In this document: positions 1-5,636 of the stretch, piece by piece
Layout: the number at the start of each line of letters is the position of its first letter
How positions within the stretch are numbered: position 1 is the first letter of the stretch
Assembly: GCA_934167365.1 (NCBI GenBank)
Contig: CAKPKU010000077.1
Coordinates: forward strand, 1-6,553
Length of the DNA: 6,553 nucleotides
Direction of reading: 5' to 3'
Source of the DNA: an uncultured Clostridia bacterium
GTDB taxonomy: Bacteria > Bacillota > Clostridia > TANB77 > CAG-508
The notes under the pieces: model-generated
Database searches by the model: none
Seen by the model: the letters and a program-made list of their open reading frames with translations, nothing else
What the model was told of the DNA's origin: nothing
Program-made: the position numbers and the translations under genes

Positions 1-8
1 GTACTCTC

Positions 9-47
9 TTTCAATCTTTTTTCAATCTATTTGTGACATATCTATTT
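9..47. repeat. Short direct repeats downstream of pit
   Basis: The 60 non-coding bases after the pit stop codon contain TTTCAATCT twice (9-17 and 20-28, an 11-bp period) and ATCTATTT twice (25-32 and 40-47, a 15-bp period). On the minus strand the first pair reads AGATTGAAA, so each copy offers a TTGAAA hexamer that could act as a -35 element for a gene beyond the edge. No terminator hairpin for pit is visible here. The repeats may be chance in AT-rich DNA. Confidence 0.3.
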
Positions 48-60
48 TAAACCTATATAA

Positions 61-1053
61 TTAAAATTTAATAAATATCTTTGCTAAAAAAAATGATATT
101 AGTAAACATACAGGAAATGTCAAAAACCATGCTTTTATTATTTGCGTTATTGCTTTTTTGCTTACCTGCTGTTTTTCACTTTTTCCTACACCTATAATTG
201 CAACAGTTTTAGCATGTGTTGTACTAACTGGAAGTCCATTCATACTTGCTATTAATAGAGTTATTGATGTAGCTACATCACTAAATAAAGCTTGTTTTTT
301 AGTTAAATTTGTTACATTACTTCCAATATTTTCTACAATCTTTTTACCTCCCATTGACACTCCTATTAACATTACAACAGCAACAAATAATATTGTAACA
401 ATATGCTCAGAAGGAACTATATAGTCTGGAACAGACATTCCATTTACTATATAATAATATATTATTAAAATGCCTATAAATTTTTGTCCATCTTGTGCTC
501 CATGCATAAATGACATCATACACATTCCTAAAGTTTGAAACTTTGAAACAACATTATCACTTACATTTTTCAATAACTTTTTTAATATTATATTTAATAT
601 ATAACTTATAATAAAAGTTCCTACTATAGACCATATTAAACCAATTCCAACATTTAGCCATTCTTTTCCACTTACAGAGCTAATTCCATATATAGCGACA
701 GCACTACCTGTTAAACCTGCAACTAAACCATGTGTTTCACTTGTTGGAATTCCAAACTGCATTGCTATTAATGCAAATAATATTACAGATAACATTGCAG
801 TAATCAGTATTACTATACCTTCTCTTCCAGAATTTAAATCTACCATTGAACTTATACAATCAGCTACTGATATATTCACAAAACTCATTACAACTATTCC
901 TATAAAATTAAATATCGCACTAATAATTGCTGCTTTCCTAAACTTCATTACTTTTGATCCTACAATAGTAGCAATTGCATTCGGAGCATCTGTTATTCCA
1001 TTAGTAAAAATCAACATTACAATTATCACGACCGCTAATATATTTGAAAACAT
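61..1053 (-). CDS. pit: PiT-family inorganic phosphate transporter
   Basis: This 330-residue polytopic membrane protein belongs to the PHO4/PiT family, which imports inorganic phosphate, usually as a metal-phosphate complex, by cation symport. The family's two inverted-repeat signatures are both present. The first half has NGITDAPNAIAT at 18-29 and GIPTSETHGLVAGLTGS at 101-117. The second half has the related HGAQDGQKFIGI at 184-195 and GLPVSTTHAKTVAIIGVG at 273-290. The paired Asp22 and Asp188 and the two S/T-x-TH motifs are intact. The length fits the short Firmicute Pit proteins of about 330 residues, which lack the long central loop of E. coli PitA. The ATG at 1053 is preceded by AAAGGTGG nine bases upstream. 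A good vegetative promoter lies in the spacer, so this is probably a separate transcription unit from spoIIIA. No PhoU-like (DUF47) partner precedes it. Whether H+ or Na+ drives transport cannot be read from the sequence. Confidence 0.95.
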   Translation of the reverse strand: MFSNILAVVIIVMLIFTNGITDAPNAIATIVGSKVMKFRKAAIISAIFNFIGIVVMSFVNISVADCISSMVDLNSGREGIVILITAMLSVILFALIAMQFGIPTSETHGLVAGLTGSAVAIYGISSVSGKEWLNVGIGLIWSIVGTFIISYILNIILKKLLKNVSDNVVSKFQTLGMCMMSFMHGAQDGQKFIGILIIYYYIVNGMSVPDYIVPSEHIVTILFVAVVMLIGVSMGGKKIVENIGSNVTNLTKKQALFSDVATSITLLIASMNGLPVSTTHAKTVAIIGVGKSEKQQVSKKAITQIIKAWFLTFPVCLLISFFLAKIFIKF

Positions 1054-1085
1054 TTCTCTTATCCACCTTTTATTTATTTTTAATA

Positions 1086-1114
1086 ATTATATGTTTATAT
1101 TTTTTAATTTTCAA
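1086..1114 (-). promoter_or_regulatory. Predicted sigma-A promoter of pit
   Basis: On the minus strand TTGAAA (1114-1109) and TATAAT (1091-1086) are separated by exactly 17 bases. The -10 hexamer is consensus and the -35 differs from consensus by two bases. Transcription would start near 1079, giving a leader of about 25 nt that carries the pit Shine-Dalgarno sequence at 1070-1063. The background is extremely AT-rich, so chance matches to TATAAT are frequent. The spacing and location just ahead of pit make this one credible. Confidence 0.65.
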
Positions 1115-1155
1115 TAGTAAATTTATTTTCTTTTAACATAAAAATTATAGTTCAG

Positions 1156-1177
1156 AAAAATTTGTAGTTTTATACAA
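1156..1177 (-). terminator. Weak terminator-like hairpin after spoIIIAH
   Basis: Immediately after the spoIIIAH stop codon the minus strand reads TTGTA, a 6-base loop, TACAA, then A and five Ts. This has the layout of an intrinsic terminator, but the stem is only 5 bp with one G-C pair. Termination is probably leaky, so some spoIIIA transcripts may run into pit. It is the only terminator-like element in the 125-nt spacer. Confidence 0.3.
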
Positions 1178-1178
1178 C

Positions 1179-1922
1179 TTATTTATTACTAATATGTATG
1201 TTTTCAACTTTAACATTAAGCTCTCTTTGTACTATACTTTGTATTTTTGCAATTTCCGCTTCTGCTAAATTGTCTGCTCTAACAACAACACTAATACTTT
1301 CATTATTTACAAATATTATAACATCCTCAAACCCTTTATTTTTTATTAAATTTTCAGCTATCATAATTCCATTTCTTTGTGAATTTATACTGCTTATTTT
1401 ATTTTGAGATTCTACTTTTTGTTCTGAAGAAATTCCACTATTAGCCAATATAGATTGATATGACTCTAGCATTTCAGAATACATGTTTTCACGCTCTAAT
1501 CTTGATTCTTGGAAATATTTTTTGGTATCTTGACTAGTATTTGCGGATGTTTCTTTTGTTACTGTATTATTAGCAGATGTTTCATTATTTGTACTATTAG
1601 TAACATTATTTTTTGCATTATTATCTGCATTATTTTCTGAAGTCACATTATTTTGCTCTACAATTTTATTTTGTTCATCATTACTTATATTATTTCCATT
1701 AATTACATTATTATTACTTACCAATCTTGCATCACCAATTCCTGCAATATCTACATCATTATATATTGCTGATGTTTCAGCTGTTTCCACTTGATTCATT
1801 GTGTAATTTAAATATCCTGCTGTAACTAGCATAAGAGCTATAGCAAATATTACTATTTGGTTTTTCTTTAAAATTTTTATCATATCCACATATATGATAT
1901 ATACAAAACTATGTATAATCAT
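1179..1922 (-). CDS. spoIIIAH: Stage III sporulation protein AH (SpoIIIAH)
   Basis: SpoIIIAH is the mother-cell membrane protein whose outer domain, related to the YscJ/FliF ring-building fold, meets forespore SpoIIQ across the intermembrane space and forms a ring of the channel. From the ATG at 1922 the protein has 247 residues. A short cytoplasmic part is followed by one membrane segment (about 23-41), an asparagine-rich linker (about 70-128, with 22 Asn in 59 residues), then the conserved domain. That domain begins at YFQESRLERE (136-145) and includes the KGFEDVIIFV and SISVVVRADNL strands (about 196-219). The start is uncertain. ATG 1922 has a perfect AAGGAG only three bases away, which is too close to be ideal. 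The in-frame ATG at 1883 (234 residues, beginning MIKILKKNQ) looks like the usual family N-terminus but has almost no ribosome binding site. It is the last gene of the operon, about 100 nt after spoIIIAG. Confidence 0.95.
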   Translation of the reverse strand: MIIHSFVYIIYVDMIKILKKNQIVIFAIALMLVTAGYLNYTMNQVETAETSAIYNDVDIAGIGDARLVSNNNVINGNNISNDEQNKIVEQNNVTSENNADNNAKNNVTNSTNNETSANNTVTKETSANTSQDTKKYFQESRLERENMYSEMLESYQSILANSGISSEQKVESQNKISSINSQRNGIMIAENLIKNKGFEDVIIFVNNESISVVVRADNLAEAEIAKIQSIVQRELNVKVENIHISNK

Positions 1923-1925
1923 AAT

Positions 1926-1931
1926 CTCCTT
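1926..1931 (-). promoter_or_regulatory. spoIIIAH ribosome binding site
   Basis: AAGGAG lies on the minus strand three bases before ATG 1922 and 42 bases before ATG 1883. The spacing is too short for the first and far too long for the second unless the intervening RNA folds. That RNA contains two small inverted repeats: 1900-1905 with 1912-1917, and 1882-1886 with 1896-1900. Confidence 0.55.
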
Positions 1932-1953
1932 GCATAATATATTTAGGTTTTTA

Positions 1954-1974
1954 AAAGGTTACCCATAAACCTTT
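1954..1974 (-). repeat. Inverted repeat in the spoIIIAG-spoIIIAH spacer
   Basis: The 102-nt spacer between spoIIIAG and spoIIIAH holds a perfect 7-bp inverted repeat, AAAGGTT (1974-1968 on the minus strand) and AACCTTT (1960-1954), with a 7-base loop. The left arm can instead pair as AGGTTT (1972-1967) with AAACCT (1950-1945), so the two hairpins exclude each other. Four Ts overlap the end of the first stem, which is a poor terminator tail. It may be a processing or stability element, or chance. No open reading frame of note fits in the spacer. Confidence 0.35.
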
Positions 1975-2024
1975 ATGATAACAAAGCTCACATAAAATTG
2001 TTTGTACACAAAAACTTATTAAAT

Positions 2025-2624
2025 TTAATTCATTTCAAATACTTGAATTTTATAACTAGATAAACCTGTTGCAGCTTCTACTGCTTGAATTATATTTGAT
2101 TTAACCTCTACATTACTTGCTCCTTTAGCAATTATTACTGCTCCTTGAACTTGAGGACTTGTTATGCTTTGAGTTACAATTGAATTATTGTTACTAACAA
2201 CTTCTTTTTTATTATTACTAGAGCTAATAGTTCTTTTGCCACCTGTAGTATCTTCTTCTTCTGTTACACTTTCCTGATAATCTTCATTATAAATAGGATT
2301 TATTGTACTTGTTTGAGCATATGTAATTAATACTTCTACATCTCCTACACCATTAATACTTCCTAAAATTTTTTTAAGTTTTTGCTCCAATTCATCTTTA
2401 TTATAGTCAATTGTATTACTATCAATTTGCTCCTCTGCTAATACTTTTGTTTGTACTGTATTATTCTTCTTTTTACTTTTTCCATTCCAAATATAATTAA
2501 TTGCAATAATAGTAATTACTAATACCACTGCTAATACAATTAAGTTTTCTATAGATTTTTTATTATCGTTTTTTTCTGTTTTCATTAAAGCATTTTTCAT
2601 ATTACCTAATTTTTCTTTAAACAT
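2025..2624 (-). CDS. spoIIIAG: Stage III sporulation protein AG (SpoIIIAG)
   Basis: SpoIIIAG is a single-pass mother-cell membrane protein whose outer domain builds a large ring of the SpoIIIA-SpoIIQ channel. From ATG 2624 it has 199 residues. A lysine-rich cytoplasmic tail (1-23, ending NDNKKS) is followed by a membrane segment (about 28-45, ending INYIW) and a linker. The ring-building motif begins at LEQKLKKILGSINGVGDVEVLITYAQT (79-105). A polar insertion (about 106-155) matches the family's beta-rich insertion between core elements, and the fold closes with QGAVIIAKGASNVEV (160-174) and the helix-strand leading to the C-terminus. The reading frame is open upstream to a TTG at 2657 that overlaps the end of spoIIIAF. 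That start, and an ATG at 2645, have no ribosome binding site, and the second lies inside the strong Shine-Dalgarno sequence of ATG 2624. Confidence 0.95.
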   Translation of the reverse strand: MFKEKLGNMKNALMKTEKNDNKKSIENLIVLAVVLVITIIAINYIWNGKSKKKNNTVQTKVLAEEQIDSNTIDYNKDELEQKLKKILGSINGVGDVEVLITYAQTSTINPIYNEDYQESVTEEEDTTGGKRTISSSNNKKEVVSNNNSIVTQSITSPQVQGAVIIAKGASNVEVKSNIIQAVEAATGLSSYKIQVFEMN

Positions 2625-2634
2625 AAAATTCTTT

Positions 2635-2643
2635 ATCACCTCC
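2635..2643 (-). promoter_or_regulatory. spoIIIAG ribosome binding site
   Basis: GGAGGTGAT on the minus strand is a nearly full match to the 16S rRNA 3' end. It ends ten bases before ATG 2624, so the GGAGG core sits 14 bases from the start, longer than usual. It decides the spoIIIAG start against the in-frame TTG 2657 and ATG 2645, because the latter overlaps the site itself. Confidence 0.7.
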
Positions 2644-2646
2644 ATT

Positions 2647-3246
2647 TTATGATACAAAAACTTTATTTATATCTATTTCATATGTATTTTTTACATATTC
2701 CTTAATTTTATTTTTATCATCTTCATTTAAAACACCATCGCTCTCATTAGAGCCCCCTTCTAATTTTACTTTTACTGACTTTATTGATTGAACAATACTT
2801 TGTGTTTGCTTTTCATTTGTTTTTGGTGTTTCCTTTTTTTGAATTTTCAACTCAACTTTTTCTAAACTATATGTATCATCATTTGATATATATATAGCTA
2901 CACTTTCTGCAATATAGCCTTGTTCACTTAATTTTACTTTTAAATCATTTTCTAAGTTTTGCTTATATATTCTTTTTATAGAGCTTTGTGCATTATTTGA
3001 TATGGTATTACTTTCTACTGCATTACTGCTAGTTTCAATGCTATCATCAAAATTCAAATAATCATCTATGCTCTGCCCCATAAATTGATCTATTACAGGT
3101 GATATTATTGTATATACAACAAATATTCCTATTATTATTTTTATATATTTTTTTGATGTATTGTCTGGTAATATCATTTCAATAATTGTTGAAATAATAA
3201 CTGCTATTATAATCCCTTTTGACCATGACCTAAACCAATCAAGCAT
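2647..3246 (-). CDS. spoIIIAF: Stage III sporulation protein AF (SpoIIIAF)
   Basis: SpoIIIAF is a mother-cell membrane component of the SpoIIIA complex with a ring-building-type outer domain. This 199-residue protein shows the family layout. The N-terminus MLDWFRSW is followed by a first membrane segment (about 11-27) that includes the conserved EMILP (23-27), then KKYIKIIIGIFVVYTIISPVID (32-53) as a second membrane segment. A serine/asparagine-rich linker (about 64-90) leads to a soluble C-terminal domain containing YIAESVAIYI and VELKIQKK (111-138). The end reads NKIKEYVKNTYEIDINKVFV, resembling the closing helix and strand of that fold. The ATG is preceded by AAGGAG with five bases of spacing and lies 19 nt after spoIIIAE. 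The family is usually about 200 residues, so it is full length. Confidence 0.95.
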   Translation of the reverse strand: MLDWFRSWSKGIIIAVIISTIIEMILPDNTSKKYIKIIIGIFVVYTIISPVIDQFMGQSIDDYLNFDDSIETSSNAVESNTISNNAQSSIKRIYKQNLENDLKVKLSEQGYIAESVAIYISNDDTYSLEKVELKIQKKETPKTNEKQTQSIVQSIKSVKVKLEGGSNESDGVLNEDDKNKIKEYVKNTYEIDINKVFVS

Positions 3247-3265
3247 AAAAACTCCTTTTCAATAT

Positions 3266-4414
3266 TTATGTAATACTTCCACTATTTGATATTTTAATTA
3301 CTAGTGTAGTCCCTATAATTATCATCATTGCCATACTACATATCATTGCCAGTAAAAACTTAAAAGTATCTCCCATTTGATCTAATAATTTAACAATTTT
3401 TCCATCTGCAATTGGCTCACAAACTGCTGCACCTATATAATAAACTCCCATTAGTAGGGTCAATTTAATTATAGGTCCTATTGCTATACTTATTATTATT
3501 ATAGTTCCAACAATTCCTATTGCATTTTTTAAAATACTACTACATCCAATTACAGAATCAACTGCATCACCTAATATTTTTCCTACCACAGGTATTAAAT
3601 TAGAAACAGCCGCCTTTGCGGTTTTTGATGTTACCGCATCAACACTACTACTTAAAGTTCCATCAACAGATATTAATGTAACAAATAATGTAAGCATTAT
3701 TCCAATTATCCAAATTGTACTTGATTTTAATCTTTTAGCTAATCTATCTATTTGTACTTTATCAGATATTTTTGATATAACTCCTAATGCTGTTGAAACT
3801 AAAATTATTGGAATTGCAATATTATTTATAAAATTTCCAATTAGCGAAGTCATAAAAACCATTATTGGCTGAATAATTGTTGCTGATGTAACACTTCCAG
3901 TTGTTATAATTAATGTCATCATTATTGGTATAAGCATATTTGTAAAACTTGTCATATTATTTACAGACTCTTTTGTTTGCTCTATTATTGATGAAAAATT
4001 TGTTAAAATTATTGTAATTATTAAAATATATTGCACATAATAAGCAATTTTTGAAATACTTTTATTTTCTAATCCATCTGTAATACAATTTAAAATACTA
4101 TTAATTACAATAATAATTATTATACTTCCTAGTACTGTTACAGCACTTCCAAGCTCTTTTCCAAAAGTTTTTAATACAATTTTAAAAAGCTTTTTATTAT
4201 CTATATTTCCAGATATAGCTGAGGTTAAAATATCATTAATATGTAAATCTTCATACTCACTTGTATATCTTTCAGATTCTTCTATAAAATCTGTTATACC
4301 TAAAGCATCTTTTTGGTTTTGCATAACATCATCAGTAGATGTTGCTTGTACCATTTTTATACAAAAACAACTTATATATATTATAATTAACATGCATTTA
4401 ATATATTTTTTCAT
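3266..4414 (-). CDS. spoIIIAE: Stage III sporulation protein AE (SpoIIIAE)
   Basis: SpoIIIAE is the large polytopic membrane protein of the SpoIIIA channel and is thought to form part of the export platform in the mother-cell membrane. The 382-residue product starts with a signal peptide (hydrophobic 7-20, likely cleaved after VQA at 22-24). A soluble stretch follows (about 25-88) with LGITDFIEESERY typical of the family. About six or seven membrane segments follow, roughly at 92-110, 121-142, 158-176, 183-212, 232-250, 298-325 and 350-374. Highly conserved parts are RLAKRLKSSTIWIIGIMLTL (224-243), DAVTSKTAKAAVSNLIPVVGK (259-279) and DAVDSVIGCSSILKNAIG (283-300). The match to the family runs the full length, with B. 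subtilis SpoIIIAE about 400 residues long. The ATG is preceded by GGAG with six bases of spacing, and the gene begins 22 nt after spoIIIAD. Confidence 0.96.
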   Translation of the reverse strand: MKKYIKCMLIIIYISCFCIKMVQATSTDDVMQNQKDALGITDFIEESERYTSEYEDLHINDILTSAISGNIDNKKLFKIVLKTFGKELGSAVTVLGSIIIIIVINSILNCITDGLENKSISKIAYYVQYILIITIILTNFSSIIEQTKESVNNMTSFTNMLIPIMMTLIITTGSVTSATIIQPIMVFMTSLIGNFINNIAIPIILVSTALGVISKISDKVQIDRLAKRLKSSTIWIIGIMLTLFVTLISVDGTLSSSVDAVTSKTAKAAVSNLIPVVGKILGDAVDSVIGCSSILKNAIGIVGTIIIISIAIGPIIKLTLLMGVYYIGAAVCEPIADGKIVKLLDQMGDTFKFLLAMICSMAMMIIIGTTLVIKISNSGSIT

Positions 4415-4436
4415 TTGTTACTCCATTTCTACAAAT

Positions 4437-4823
4437 TTACGGTAACACTTTTAAAATTACCTCTAATAAACTTGTTATTATTGGTATTGATGCAGATATA
4501 ATTATAACTTTACTTGCTATATCTAATTTACTTGCTATTGCTGTTTCGCCTGCATCTTTACATATACTAGTTGCAAATTCTGCAAGAATTGCAATTCCAG
4601 TTATTTTCAGCAAAATTAAAACAAACTTATTGCTTATTGATGCCTTATCAGCATAACTTTTTATTAAATCTACAATTTCAGATATAGTAGTAAATGCCAT
4701 TGATAAAATTATAATTCCAGCAACTAATGATACATATAATGCAAATTCAGGTTTATATTGTTTTATTATTATAATTATCACTAAAGAAACTAAAGCCACA
4801 CCTATTACTTTTATAATTTCCAT
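4437..4823 (-). CDS. spoIIIAD: Stage III sporulation protein AD (SpoIIIAD)
   Basis: SpoIIIAD is a small integral membrane protein of the SpoIIIA complex. At 128 residues it has the usual family length. Hydrophobic segments lie at about 4-20, 27-45, 66-85 and 104-125. The diagnostic core LLKITGIAILAEFATSICKDAGE (71-93) followed by AIASKLDIASKVIII (95-109) and the IPIITSLLEVIL ending (113-124) is clearly conserved. SpoIIIAC and SpoIIIAD resemble each other in their hydrophobic layout, and both are proposed to sit in the membrane base of the channel. The ATG is preceded by GGAGG with four bases of spacing, a tight but plausible ribosome binding site. The gene begins 33 nt after spoIIIAC and ends 22 nt before spoIIIAE. 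Confidence 0.96.
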   Translation of the reverse strand: MEIIKVIGVALVSLVIIIIIKQYKPEFALYVSLVAGIIILSMAFTTISEIVDLIKSYADKASISNKFVLILLKITGIAILAEFATSICKDAGETAIASKLDIASKVIIISASIPIITSLLEVILKVLP

Positions 4824-4856
4824 AGTCCCTCCATAAAATTTTATTACAACTAACTT

Positions 4857-5051
4857 TTACAAATTAAATATTGTTCTAACTGTTGCAAATAAATTACTTA
4901 TTTCTTTTATAACAATTGTTAAAACAATTATTACTCCTGCAAGAGTTGTCATCATTGCTTGATCTTCTCTTCCTGCTCTTACTAACACTTGGTGTAATAC
5001 TGCAACTAAAATTCCAATTGCAGCAATTTTAAATAATAAATCTACATCCAT
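4857..5051 (-). CDS. spoIIIAC: Stage III sporulation protein AC (SpoIIIAC)
   Basis: SpoIIIAC is a very small membrane protein of the SpoIIIA channel, 64 residues from the ATG at 5051 with sequence MDVDLLFKIAAIGILVAVLHQVL. It has two membrane segments (about 6-24 and 37-53) separated by a short charged loop with GREDQAMM (28-35), and an amphipathic end (NLFATVRTIFNL). An in-frame ATG at 5066 would add five residues (MKGAI), but it overlaps the Shine-Dalgarno sequence of the chosen start and has no ribosome binding site of its own. The 64-residue form also matches the family length. The gene starts 23 nt after spoIIIAB. Confidence 0.95.
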   Translation of the reverse strand: MDVDLLFKIAAIGILVAVLHQVLVRAGREDQAMMTTLAGVIIVLTIVIKEISNLFATVRTIFNL

Positions 5052-5056
5052 AATAG

Positions 5057-5063
5057 CTCCTTT
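5057..5063 (-). promoter_or_regulatory. spoIIIAC ribosome binding site
   Basis: AAAGGAG on the minus strand sits five bases before ATG 5051. It overlaps the in-frame upstream ATG at 5066, which rules that ATG out as the likely start. Confidence 0.75.
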
Positions 5064-5074
5064 CATAAGAAGTT

Positions 5075-5584
5075 TTAAATTAATACTATAACAGTAGCAA
5101 TTCCAACAATTAATCCTAATTTTTTATACATTTTTTCATTTTTATTTTTTGATTCAGTAGCTTCTTCTATTTGAATATCTAAAAAATTATTTACCAGTCT
5201 TATTTGGCTTATTTGACCTTCTATATCTGTTTTTCCTAATAGCTTTCCTAATGACTTTAATGCTTCTTTGTCATCTTGTAATAACATTATATTAGAGCTA
5301 TCTATACTTTTTTCCCAGGCATCTCCTGCAAAATCAATATTCATATATTTATTTGTTAATAAAAATAATTTTCCAACATCCCCACCTATTTTTCTTGAAA
5401 TTTCTAAAAATACATCTGGTAATGGTTCATATGTATATAATATTTTTGCTTCAAAAATATTTAATGCTTTTTTTATTTGTTTTAAATTATTTGCCCTTTG
5501 AGTATATCTATTTGATATTTTTATTCCTATCATAGTACTTGTACCAAAAACAGCCAAAAGTAAAATACATTTAATATATAACAT
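5075..5584 (-). CDS. spoIIIAB: Stage III sporulation protein AB (SpoIIIAB)
   Basis: SpoIIIAB is a membrane protein of the SpoIIIA complex, related to GspF-type platform proteins of type II secretion and type IV pilus systems, and a likely partner of the SpoIIIAA ATPase. From ATG 5584 it has 169 residues, close to the usual 170. It has an N-terminal membrane segment (about 1-22), a helical cytoplasmic domain, and a C-terminal membrane segment (about 155-169). Family landmarks are QRANNLKQIKKALNIFEAKILYTYEPLPDVF (29-59), AGDAWEKSI (86-94), LGKLLGKTDIEGQISQI (112-128) and the ending KMYKKLGLIVGIATVIVLI. The frame is open to an upstream ATG at 5617, but that start has no ribosome binding site, whereas 5584 has AAGGGAG with eight bases of spacing. 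The gap to spoIIIAA is 52 nt. Confidence 0.94.
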   Translation of the reverse strand: MLYIKCILLLAVFGTSTMIGIKISNRYTQRANNLKQIKKALNIFEAKILYTYEPLPDVFLEISRKIGGDVGKLFLLTNKYMNIDFAGDAWEKSIDSSNIMLLQDDKEALKSLGKLLGKTDIEGQISQIRLVNNFLDIQIEEATESKNKNEKMYKKLGLIVGIATVIVLI

Positions 5585-5592
5585 TAAAATCT

Positions 5593-5599
5593 CTCCCTT
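5593..5599 (-). promoter_or_regulatory. spoIIIAB ribosome binding site
   Basis: AAGGGAG on the minus strand lies eight bases before ATG 5584. The upstream in-frame ATG at 5617 lacks any such site, so the shorter protein is preferred. Confidence 0.7.
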
Positions 5600-5636
5600 T
5601 AAGATATATATATTCATTTATCTATAATATTAGAAC

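Noticed and set aside
158..424. Open reading frame of 88 codons on the plus strand
   Set aside because: It lies entirely antisense to the well-supported pit gene, has no ribosome binding site of note and shows no recognisable domain.
1198..1407. Open reading frame of 69 codons on the plus strand
   Set aside because: It is antisense to the conserved C-terminal domain of spoIIIAH; the apparent hydrophobic protein is a by-product of the codons on the other strand.
2001..2012. Near-palindrome TTTGTACACAAA in the AG-AH spacer, considered as an operator or internal promoter element
   Set aside because: Only 5 bp per arm in AT-rich DNA, and I could not find a convincing sigma-A or sigma-E -35/-10 pair around it.
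2018..2029. Perfect 12-bp palindrome ATTAAATTTAAT overlapping the spoIIIAG stop codon
   Set aside because: It is all A/T with no loop, so it cannot form a hairpin terminator, and such palindromes are expected by chance at this base composition.
5268..5535. Two overlapping plus-strand open frames
   Set aside because: Both are antisense to spoIIIAB and overlap each other in different frames, with no supporting signals.
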